Source: Lutraria lutraria (Eukaryota; Mollusca; Bivalvia; Venerida; Mactridae). Taken from it: DNA of 64,000 bases. The DNA is taken from positions 35,318,366-35,382,365 of the forward strand of contig OZ026833.1 of NCBI GenBank assembly GCA_964023205.1, read 5' to 3'. A model generated the notes under the pieces. It ran no database searches and was not told where the DNA came from. It saw only the letters and a list, made by a program, of their open reading frames with translations. How positions within the stretch are numbered: position 1 is the first letter of the stretch; each line of letters begins with the position of its first letter. A program made the translations under genes and the position numbers. Shown here piece by piece: positions 50,354 to 60,739 of the stretch.

Positions 50354-50690
50354 CCTAAACTAGCAATGTGCTCTTCACGAACGGACGTGTATGGCGGCCA
50401 TTTTTACGACTTACGACACCCTTAAGACAGCCTCGGACCTGTCTTAAAAGTTACGACAAAAACAGGGGAACTTACGACGTCGCAGCTACGACAAACGTTG
50501 ATGAAACGCCTTTGTCGTAACTTGAGTTTTATCAACGTGTCTTACGACAGTCTTAGCCGATTTTTGTCGTAAGTCTGTCGTTAGACACTCAAGTTACGAC
50601 AAAGGCGTTCATCAACGTTTGTCGTAGCTGCGATGTCGTAAGTTCCCGCCATACACGTCCGTTCGTGAAGAGCACATTGCTAGTTTAGGG
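50351..50690. repeat. foldback at the right end of the Harbinger-type element
   Basis: CCCTAAACTAGCAATGTGCT with its continuation to 50398 is matched in complement at 50645-50690. ACAAAGGCGTTCATCAACG (50600) pairs with CGTTGATGAAACGCCTTTGT (50494). The centre lies near 50550. About 65 bases on the left arm (50399-50465) have no partner. Confidence 0.8.
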
Positions 50691-50699
50691 TATATCTCG

Positions 50700-53600
50700 G
50701 TTGTGTATAGGCACCCCAATTTGTCTCAATAAATTCCCAGATTATTTAGGATACGACTTAACTATTTGTGTATATGTACTTGAGTTAGTAGCGTGTACAA
50801 TTTAACGAACAAACGGTAATCTCAATAGAAGAAATAGAAAGTTTTCTACACTTCCATTTCACTTAAATTTTGTATGTGAGTATCTTATTTGTTACAGATC
50901 TGCAGCTGTGCACCTCCAATTTTAGGAATTAAGTTATACGAAAACTGTAATAAGACACAAGATCTGGTAAAGTTTCAACAAAATCTATTAAATATATAAC
51001 ATTTAAATATAGGCGGTTAAAATAATTGAGATCACAAGTATAATTATGATTTGTTTCAGTAAATATGTATTTCAATATCACAATTATAGATTTAAAATAT
51101 TTAGTATACTAAGTTAAAATAATTCACACCAAAGGCTTCCTATCGCGTAATAAGTGTTTACAATACAACAAATTGACTCAGGTAAAAGTTCAGAGTTAAA
51201 AATATAAGCATGAGTTAAGTATCACTTCACAATCACGTTAAATATATCTAACTAAGTAGTACGTATGTACTACGTATGATTACTTTTAAATCAAATGAAT
51301 AAAAAAGAAAATAGACTAAGTCTATTTGAAGTTTAATAGATTAATGCAAAAATACTATATGGTCTTAATAAATAAATTGTTTCTGTATGTATTTATTTGT
51401 TCAAAAGTATTAATTAATGCACACAAAAATGAGCTTGGATTGATGTTATTTAAAATTTATTTAAGAGAAATTTACGAAACGGGTATTAGTCGTCAAAAGC
51501 TTAAATCTAAGTCTGAAGATCGGCAAAAAAATGTCCCTTTTATACTAAGGCTTGGCCGAAATCGGCCAAAAAGTGGGAACGTCGGTCTAATTTGAGTAGA
51601 TCTATCACAAATTGGTAGCGGCCAATATTTGAAAGCATGAATTGGCCGGAAATAAACCCGATAATGTAATACATGTAGAATAAGAAGCTTACATTACTAA
51701 GCAATATTGACATATCTAAAATTAATTAAATTGCATTTACAGTTAATACATGCAATAATAAAATACTTAAAACAATTACTTTTTAACTTAATGCTTGTCT
51801 ATACATTTTGACGGCTACGTACGCCTCTGACAGCAGATGACTCAGCGTAAATACTCCCATAATTCTTAGCGAAAACATGGCGTCGTGTTGACTTTTAAGC
51901 GTTCGAACATGTGCAGTTTAACAAAATAGAGTGTTTAAACCTTGGATTTACATAAGATTACTGAGCTTTCATGCAGACTATATGCCTATGGTACTATACG
52001 GATCGAAAGTATAAAAAGGAATAATGGATTCAGTAGGAAACAGGTGGACAAAATGTCCGACATTCAACAAACAGAGATAAAAGCCGGTCATTATTTGTTT
52101 ACATATATGCATGTTTGATCTGCTATTCAGATGGGTCAAACTGCGTATCTAATTTATGGTGACTGGCATAAACATCGAAATAAACTTTGGAAGCCTTGAT
52201 TTAACAGAAATTATGGATACTTTAAGGTAAACATTTAAACTAGCGAAAATAACATACATGTACATGTGCGTAATACGTAATACGTAGGGCGTATCAATAT
52301 TGTTACACATGGATAGCAATGGTACTCTTGAATCTGAAAGTAAAAATAACATAATTGTAATACATACAGTTATTTAAATAGAATATTGCTAGTTTCCGAG
52401 GACAATTAACCTGCTGTCAAAGATATAAAATGGCTGAAATATGCCATTAACCTAACTCAAACTCCTCAGACATGATCATCTGGAGTCAAATGACAACTGA
52501 AGGGAAGTACACAATATACAATGATCAATAAAAACAATTCATGAACCGTTGTTTGACTCACTTTATACAATGTCCTGAGCCAACTTGCCAGATTACTTGA
52601 ATTATACAACTGAACATCAAGACTTATAAACACAATCGATTGAACAAAACAGAGCACCTTTGCGAGTCCTAAGAAAGGGTAGAGCTATTAAATAGTCTGA
52701 TCTTTATTGTATAGCAACTTTCATTTAAAAATCGATGCCAGTTTTCTAATGATGGTGCTACATGTTTATTTTTGGAAAAGATAAGATTAGTTGATGGCAA
52801 ATACGAAAATATTGTCTGATAAAGTTGAAAACATCATTCCTTAACCCTAAATTTCGCACAATCATGAAAATAACTCGGTCAAAACGCAGTATAAACCTCA
52901 CTTCGGTATAAACTAATTTCTGAAAATAACACACAAGTCATGCAGTTGCTAATTCTAAATATAAATTCGCTTTGCACAACAAGGTGAAATATAATATCGC
53001 CGGGTTGGTATACCTCATTCGTGCTTAAGAAGTGGATGTCAATGGTTATATTACTCTACTGACAAATACGAAGTGAAGAAGGGTCTGTAAAAGGCAAGAT
53101 TTTACGTTTTTATTTTGAAATGATACTTTTATCTAATCTTAATTATATAAATGCATTGTTTTTAGTTAGTTATGTAATAACTTTACTTTGGGTTGATCAG
53201 TCTTGCGATGAATAGTCTACATGTTTGACATTGTGCACATTAATTCTATTGAATTGCTCAATAACAATAGTCGCGTAAATTTAAAATAAATATCTTCTTG
53301 AATACTTATTTGGTAATTTACGTGTGCTTTTAATACATAATTATTTAGCTATATACAATACGTGTATATTAAATTGAAATTGAATCCGTCGTCCAATAAT
53401 TTGGTCGCTAAGAATGGACAATAGTTTGTGTCATAAATGTAGCGCGTATTGTGTTATTACATATTGACCTCATGCATCATGTAGACATTTAAGTGATTAC
53501 TTCTTCGTTCTGAAAGCCTACAATAATATTTCATACGAATATATTACTCGATAAGATCATTTAAAAAAAATGCCCTTAAAAGAAAAGTATACCAATCAAC

Positions 53601-54860
53601 CCATCTCTAAAGGCAGAAAGCATGGATAGCTTGCTTCACTAGTATTGAACGTCTCACTTTTCTTTACAATAACAATTTGTTTCACAAGTGTTTTGATTGC
53701 TTCATGCGCCATTAAACGTACACAAATAATTCAGAATGTGCATTTTCATGTCATTGACAAGCAACAGCAAAATATATCCGAACGCGCAAAAATAGCGTTG
53801 TATTACGAGAAACATTGTACCCCTTTATTCACTTCACTTAATATCAGCGAGAACCATCTCTAACGTGTTGTGTATTGCGTTGTGTATTGGTATAGTGCGA
53901 TTTTATTAACCTGTCAAAACTGAATAAAATTACACGGTCGCTGAATGCGTTTATTTCTAGCTTCGTACTATAGTCGATAGTTTCCGTTTATTTTACAAGG
54001 GTTGTCGTTCTTTTTCCAATCCACACACACCTCTGTCAACTTCTCAATGCTAAAATCTTTGGCAAACTACACTTTGACCAATAACATTTTTTTGTCTTTA
54101 CTTTATAAATATGCATTTGATATCATAATGAAATATTTCATATCAGTTTAGAAAAAAAAACGTTTTAATTTGCTCCATTATAAGCTGTGTAATTGGGGAT
54201 TATTTAACCTACCTTAGTATTGAAGTCATAACTATGCAACGCTTGAATAATATCAGGAAGAAATACCAGACTTGTTGTCATTATCCTACCATCTAGTTTA
54301 AGTATGCAATTGTTTTCAGATATAAACAAACAAACCAATTTATTTGCTTTACCACTCGAGCGTTATAACAAATACACATACCACTGATAAAGATCTTGGT
54401 TCTATTTGCTGAGATATATAACAACTATGTATTCGCATAAATGGTGAAAATTTCATTTAGTAATTACAATTGTTAAGATATATTTAATATTATACAATGT
54501 TTAACAACTAAACATAAAACAGCAAAGGGGTGCGGATATAAAGTCCCACCACAATCAATACAAAAAATAAATGAATACAGAACAGAACATATACTTTATC
54601 AGACTTAAGCTCGAAAGCTCATCGTTGTAAAGAACATACAAGCAAACATACACACAAAAGGTAACGGAAATACATGTACATATCAAACTACAAAAATATA
54701 TTATGAGAGTGTTCAAATAATAATACACTGCCCACAAAATTAAGACAACAAAATAAAGTTAATGTTATACATACATACATACATACATACAATTACAAAT
54801 AATGAATTAATACACAGTATTTGAAACTAAAACAAAGTGTATGTAATTATACGGTAGAGA
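50700..54860. other. about 4 kb with no supported gene
   Basis: AT-rich, with frames of 60-90 codons that show no motif. A perfect TTGGCCGA/TCGGCCAA pair occurs at about 51552-51569. An (ATAC)n tract is at 54767-54790. Confidence 0.4.
54767..54790. repeat. (ATAC)n microsatellite
   Basis: Six perfect ATAC units. Confidence 0.9.
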
Positions 54861-54869
54861 AGGGGTTGC

Positions 54870-55190
54870 GATGGGAAAATCAATTTCTGAACAGATTGTA
54901 TAGAACAAAGTAAATACATCATTAATGCTGTTAATTCTTTTTGATGACGATATTGTTCTCTTTACAACTGATCATGTAAGTCTCCAATCGCAAATCGACT
55001 GTATCTATCAATATTCTATGAAAATGCAAACATTTTCATAATATTATATTTTATATAATGGTGAACCGTTGGAAATTGTACATAGTTTTATACACCTAGG
55101 TGTTTAATTTTCATATACAGGTAACTTTAATTCAGCTGTGAAATCTCTCCATGACCAAGCTTTAAGAGCATATAAAATAATCTTTTGACG
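54870..55190 (+). mobile_element. second LINE reverse transcriptase fragment, broken
   Basis: Frames read LFDDDIVLFTTDHVSLQSQI (given to 20 residues) and then, after a stop, NGEPLEIVHSFIHLGV, a further stop, and FSYTGNFNSAVKSLHDQ with ALRAYK. These are the catalytic box (usually YADD, here FDDD) and the following thumb-side region of a non-LTR reverse transcriptase. The sequence differs from the LINE at 27.8 kb, so it is another family or subfamily. Stops and a frameshift make it inactive. Confidence 0.75.
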
Positions 55191-55194
55191 TTTG

Positions 55195-55390
55195 TAGCAA
55201 CGTTAAATGTTGCACCGACGATAAATGTCGCATTTGACGTTATATGTCGCAAGGCTGATGCTAAATGTCGCAACCAACGCTAAATGACGTAAAACCTCCT
55301 GACGCTATATGTCGCATCTGTAACGCCAAATGTCGCAACAAATAGTACTGACGCTATTTGTCGCAACATCAATGCTAAATGTCGCACTCC
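55195..55390. repeat. short-period array, unit like GACGCTAAATGTCGCA
   Basis: About eight copies, spaced roughly 25-28 bases, of GACG(C/T)TA(A/T)ATGTCGCA. It starts right after the LINE fragment. Confidence 0.75.
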
Positions 55391-55559
55391 TTTATCAATC
55401 TCTATAATGCAGAGTTATCGTTCCCGCCAAGCTCCCAAATGCCTGTTCATTCGTTCATGTTAATGTTAACCCCCCCCCCCGCCCCCTCCAAGTTAATCAA
55501 ATTTGCTCGTCTGGATTTGGGGATTTTATTTTTTATCTTGGCATTTATTGTATTCCGCT

Positions 55560-55740
55560 GTCGCTGGTGTGTTGAGTGATGGACTTGCACACTAATGATA
55601 TGAACTTTAACACAAACAACATAGACTCTCCCACTAATGATATGGATTAGCACACTAACGCTGTGGACTATCGCACTCGCGTACCAACGATTTGAACTTT
55701 CCCACTAATGAAATAGATTCGCACACTTACGATATCACGC
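55560..55740. repeat. short-period array, unit like CACTAATGATATGGACTT
   Basis: Six or more degenerate copies of (G/C)CACACTAATGATATGGACT at about 26-30 bases. It follows the previous array after some 170 bases that include a run of ten C near 55470. Confidence 0.65.
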
Positions 55741-56107
55741 CCGTTTAACTCACAACGAATGTATTTTATCATTCGGCAAAAATGTTGAGCACCCGTATTG
55801 TGTACCAACAAGGCAAGTTTTTCCAAAATGTTGTAGAATACAGGCCTCTGTGTAAAAATATTGAAATGCAGTTAGCTAGCTTTGGGTTTTCCGAGTATGG
55901 AATGTGGAAAATTTGATGGTAAAAACATACGAAGCAGTCACTCGGGGTGGCTTGAAAACGGGAATGAAATTCTCGCCTGACCAAATAAAACATCAAAACG
56001 TCAATCCTGGTCATTATTAAACAGAAAAAAATCATGAAACCAGATAACATTTTCATGAAAGCAAAACAATGTTGTTAACACAAAAAGTTGCGTGTTTACG
56101 GACACCG

Positions 56108-57618
56108 GGGCCCTGTTCTATCAACGTACTTACGCTTTAAATAAAGCGTAACTTTGCCGTAAGTCGTAAATAACGCGTAACTGGCGTTCTATCAACATGA
56201 CGGAAATATTTTGACGTTATTTAGTGCGTAACTTTACACCATTTAGAACTAGGTGTAAAGTAACGCCAGTCGTTACAAGAAGGCGTTAAAGAGGCTATTT
56301 GATGTTGAGGCACCTCAAAAGATTCCTTTTTTTTAGTACAGGGTGGTGCTGGCTTGTGCCAGTTACATAATTTGTGTTTGGACATGAATTTCTTAATACC
56401 TGACATTGTGAATGACAACAGTAATGAATCTGAAGATATATGCAGGTAACCATTCAGTGATAAACATTACACGACATGCACATAATGAAATAATAAGACT
56501 ATTTAGCCACAAGGAAAACTGACAAGACCTCACCATAAATGGGGCTGTAAAACCCGCTCCCACACCCGAGTCCCGTGTCCCTTTTGTTTTTTCCGCCGGG
56601 TCCCGCGTCTCTCCATATTTTTAAATGGCGAGTCCCGCGTCCAATTTAGGGGGTATTACACAAATATGAAAGACTTTTGAAAGTCATCATTGAAATTACT
56701 TTCATTCCTATTAATTTATATGTTTCAAGGTCAGCAAAAAATGTTGGATTATCAAGCAAAACTGTGTTTTTTAAAAACATCACTTGTCATTCATTTATCA
56801 ATATTCAACCTTCATTCAAAATCCACATTTCTCTGAATACCCTACACAGCCAAGTCGATTAATATATTAATTTCATTTGTCGCAAATGTGAATTACATCA
56901 TTTGAACAGCACATTGAGTAAAGACTGATTAGAGGTCTTCATGCATAATTTAATAATTACCGACCTATTAATTTTATAAGCATATTTGCCCTAAATCTAG
57001 TAACATGTAGATAAACTGCATAATTTATATTTATATACAGCACCAGGGTAGTTGAATTAAGTCTGAACAGTTGTTATTGAAATTCATATGATAATTAAAT
57101 GTATTGCATGTATGTACTTGATGGTGTCGGTGGTTGTGCACGTAACTGCACATGTCTATTATGTTATAGTTGACCTCGTTACAAAATCTTAATGACATGA
57201 GGTAGAAAAAGAAATAAGTTACGCACTCTCTCAATCGATGTATCAATGAGATGCAGTGTTGTCTGGTTGAGGAAAATTGTTCATTTCCGTATCTTTGAAA
57301 GGGTTGAATTAATATTGTCTAGTGAAGCTCTCCCTCTCTAAGAAATTATCCAATTCGTTATTTGTTTAATTCTGACATAGTTTCATCAGCTTAAATTGAC
57401 AGAAAGCGCGATTTTGACGTCACGGGTCATAGGTCAGCAGGTGCTTTTAGACTGCGTCTCGACGTTTCGCCACTTGCGCAAAACGTTACGCATTCGTTAT
57501 TTACGCGTTTTCAGCGCTCGTTCGTAGAACACTTTACATAAAGCGTAAATATTGACGTAAACGTAAACTTATGCTTACGTTTTTACGTAAGTTACGCATT
57601 GTTGATAGAACGGGGCCC
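56108..57618. mobile_element. Harbinger-like non-autonomous element
   Basis: The left end GGGCCCTGTTCTATCAAC and the complement of the right end GGGCCCCGTTCTATCAAC differ at one base. Subterminal regions on both sides are full of TTACG/CGTAA words (AAGCGTAACTTTG, GTAAGTTACGCATT). The ends resemble those of PIF/Harbinger elements and, in part, the 45.9-kb element (ATCAAC, then repeated ACGAC/TTACG words). No transposase frame is seen in 1.5 kb. Confidence 0.75.
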
Positions 57619-57845
57619 TGCAGATGTTAGAAAATGTGTATACATGTCGACAAATTTTAAGCAATAAACCTTAATCTTGTTTAGTGTTCTCGCCTTAATT
57701 TCTTCGAACTAATATAAACAATACGGAAGCCTTACAGGGACACCAGTTGTGAGAAAATATGTATACATGTCGACAAATTTAAAGGGATAAAACTTAGTCT
57801 TTTTGGTGTTCTCGCCTTAATTTCTTCGAATTAATGTAAAAAACA
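57619..57845. repeat. two-copy tandem repeat, about 120-bp unit
   Basis: TATACATGTCGACAAATTT and TGTTCTCGCCTTAATTTC occur at about 57640 and 57686 and again at 57762 and 57808. The first copy is cut on its left by the Harbinger-like element. Confidence 0.75.
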
Positions 57846-58281
57846 TGTTATTTCACTTTATTTTTTTTGTAAAGACGGAAGTTTTGCTCATTTCGGGAAT
57901 TACTTTGTCGAACACATTTTGTAAATTTTTACTTGAAAAAACTTTAGGTGCAATGCTTAAAAGATATTGCAATTGACGTCTAAGTATACCCGTAATCATG
58001 CTAACTTTTTTAGCATCTCAACTTAAACATTTCGCAAAGAAAGAAGCTCAATTCGCATTTCGTATACTAGTATTTTATGACGACTTATCAGTTTGTAAGT
58101 AACCTCCGCCGGTTTGTTTTTGCCGCGCCGGTCTTTGGCAAATACAGCCCCCACTTTTACGCATTTTTGAGAAACAAAAACATTATTAAATTGTAGCATT
58201 TAGTTACTTATTAAAAAATTGTAAGTCCCATGTTTCTATCTTTACTAGTTTTCTTGAAAAATGCAAAGAAAAACTGTGTTT

Positions 58282-58528
58282 GCCATGGCAAAAGGCGTTT
58301 TGCCATGGCAAATCGGTATTTTGCCATGGCCGCCATGGCTTTGCCATGGCAAAAAAATCAACAATTTTTTTTTTAATATCTAAAGAAACACTATGTAAGG
58401 GTGTGTAGGTATCATAATTAACACAATTTTTATGGTTTTGATCAATAAATATGAAATTTTAATTTTTAATTTTTGCCATGGCAAAAGCTTGCCATGGCAA
58501 AATTTCCATGGCAAAATACTGCCATGGC
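58282..58528. repeat. cluster of GCCATGGC palindromes
   Basis: Eight exact GCCATGGC words and one TCCATGGC fall within 250 bases. Most are inside TTTTGCCATGGCAAAA or a slightly shortened form. There are five at 58282-58350 and four at 58475-58528, with a 120-base AT-rich gap. No frame or known element explains them. Confidence 0.85.
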
Positions 58529-58972
58529 AAAATTAAAACAAAATAGTAATTTAGTTAAATTACCATTACAGAAGTAAATTTCTGTAATAGATAAGTTATT
58601 TAGGTGCGAATCGGCTTAGACCAGGTCTCGCATTTATGAAGTATCTTAATTATTTTTTTATACTCATTCAAAATTTACTAAGATTGGAAAAAATCTTATC
58701 ATAAGATGAGTGATATTTAAGAATGTATATGTTAACAAATATTCTAGCAAAGAAAATTCTTAATTTGAAACAAATGCTTTAAGATGTCATTACTATGGAA
58801 CTCCAGCTAGAGGTTTTATTTCTGTAAAAATAAAACCGAAATTATATCTATCACATGCGAACCCACACATGAATTTAACTTCATACAACTGTTCCTAATT
58901 TTGTATTTCTAGACAATGAGTTATTTACTTTAGGCAGAATTTAGTACTCTCACCACATTTTTAAACAAGAGG

Positions 58973-59830
58973 GCCATGATGGCCCTTTATCGCTTTCCAG
59001 AAAAAAGACCAGAGAGAAAATAATCATGAGCCTATGTAAAAACAAGTCACCTGGGGGGGACAAGGCCAATTTTTACCCCAGGTCCAAAATATCTAAGCTT
59101 TGGACCTTGGGGTTTCTGACAAGACGTTTTTTGTAATTTCTATGTTTAAGCATATATAAGATAGAGTAAACCTGGCCGGGGCCAATTTGACCCACGGTCC
59201 ATAATTTGAACACCCATGGCAGAGGACCACTAGAAAATGCTACTTACAAAATAGCTAAGCTCCTAAGGCCATGTGGTTTTGGACAAAATATTTTTTTAAA
59301 TTTTCCTAGTTAAGCCTATATAAAATAGATCAAACCCCGGGTTGAGCTAACTTTGACCCATGGGGTATAATTTGAACAAACTTGGTACATGACCACTAGA
59401 CAATGCTACATACAAAATATCTAAGGTATATATGCCTTGAGGTTTGAACAAACATGGTAGAGGTCCACTAGAAAATATTACATCTGAAATATCTAAGCTC
59501 CAAGCCTTGAGGTTTCAGAAAGAAGATTTTTTAAATGTTCCTATATAAAATAGAGTAAACCCTGGGGTCATAATTTGAACAAACTTGGTAGAAGTCCACA
59601 GGACAATACTACACTCAAAATAACTAAGCTCTAGGCCTTGTGGTTTTGGACATGAAGATTTAAGTCTATATAAGTCTACATAAATCAAGCGAACACGAGG
59701 CGGGCCAATTTTTACCATGGGGCGATAATTTTAACAAACTTGGTAGAGGTCCGCTAGACAATGCTTATACACAAAATATCTAAGCTTAGCCTTGGAACTA
59801 CATGTATGCACCTGGGTCTTGTGCTCTGCA
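58973..59830 (-). repeat. GGCC-terminal tandem-unit element
   Basis: It begins ACAAGAGGGCCATGATGGCC and then has about five to six units of roughly 110-160 bases. Each has forms of ACAAACTTGGTAGAGGTCCA, CTAGACAATGCTAC, AAAATATCTAAGCTC and GGCCTTGTGGTTTTGGAC. The short frame at 59515-59718 is inside the units. Words match 32263-32700 in complement. Confidence 0.75.
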
Positions 59831-59834
59831 TATC

Positions 59835-60420
59835 ACCTCATGGAATTTAACAGTTATTTTCAAATATGTCAATGCATAACGGAAATACAGCAATAATGAT
59901 AAACCAATAAAAGCTACCAACTCTATTCAGCGTTTTGATATTCGCAAATGACCAAAAGAATTTTAATCATTTATCAATAGTAAATTAACCTATTTACATT
60001 ATGATTCTGAGATTTTCCAGACATTCAGCACAAAAACAGTATAATTCTATTTATATGTATACACATTTAAATAAGACAGCAAAAGGTTTATTGCTAACTT
60101 TTTTAGCAACATTCGGGTGCATTTAGACATAGTGGGATTCCCCGGAATATTCATACACATGTACAAATTATCTATGAAAACTCACTCAGAATAGAACATT
60201 AACATAATGAAATTTCTCAATATCCAATACAAAAAGCAGTATTCATGCATGTAGATAAACTTTTGAATAGCAAAAGTTTATTTGTTGGTTACTTTTTAAT
60301 AGCAAAACATAATGGTGTACTTAGGCATAGATGAAATATGATGAATAACTTATAGATATACATGTATAATAAATTAATAACTACATCTTCACCTACATTT
60401 ATACAACAGTTGTAAACTGA
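59835..60420. other. no gene or clear repeat
   Basis: AT-rich sequence; nothing assigned. Confidence 0.35.
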
Positions 60421-60424
60421 AATG

Positions 60425-60480
60425 CATCTGCTTGCAAGTCAGATGCCCTACCAACTGAGCTCATCAGGCTGGTGAATATC
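60425..60480 (-). repeat. 5' half of a tRNA-like SINE
   Basis: On the minus strand: GCCTGATGAGCTCAGTTGG, then GCATCTGACTTGCAAGCAG. It matches the acceptor, D and anticodon arms of the fuller copy at 60630-60725 and then stops; there is no box B. Confidence 0.65.
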
Positions 60481-60629
60481 TTAGCCAATTTATGAATATT
60501 ATATGAATATAATATGAATACAATATACGACAAAAAATCGATGCTACAATCCTCCTTCCTTTTTATTCTAAGTAACTCACTGCGACAACAACAGACTCAA
60601 CTAACCCAGCCTTTACTTCACCCTAGCTC

Positions 60630-60725
60630 TATGATAAAGTACCCGATGTGGGGCTCAAAACTGTGACCCCCTGCTTGCAAGCCAGATGCTCTACAGTCTA
60701 CTGAGCTATTCAGGCTGGTAAATAT
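60630..60725 (-). repeat. tRNA-Ala(TGC)-like SINE head
   Basis: On the minus strand it reads GCCTGAATAGCTCAG (box A region), GCATCTGGCTTGCAAGCAG with anticodon TGC, and a box-B-like AGTTTTGAGCCCC. A few extra bases in the D arm (TAGACTG) and the altered box B argue against a working tRNA. It more likely heads a SINE that continues to the left. Confidence 0.65.
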
Positions 60726-60739
60726 CCTAGTCGATCGAT

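Larger units (their letters stand above)
45911..50511. mobile_element. decayed PIF/Harbinger-type transposon with nested insertions
   Basis: The left end reads GGCCCGTTTTATCAACATGC, followed by repeated TCGTAGCTACGACA and CTTACGAC words. The right end near 50511, read in complement, begins GGCGTTTCATCAACG and continues TTTGTCGTAGCTGCGACG. Inside the right end a minus-strand HARBI1-like fragment is present (50205-50353). Near 46680 the plus strand gives LTDEVSKKWRDLK, which may be a relic of the Myb/SANT-like partner protein. At least three later insertions sit inside. The target duplication was not found, so the exact limits are uncertain. Confidence 0.6.

Noticed and set aside
53645..53863. 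72-codon frame with a hydrophobic start that resembles a signal peptide
   Set aside because: It starts with TTG, has no ATG at the right place, no splice partner and no recognised mature domain.
60630..60725. Working tRNA-Ala gene
   Set aside because: The D arm has extra bases and box B is altered, and a half copy lies nearby; a SINE head explains this better.
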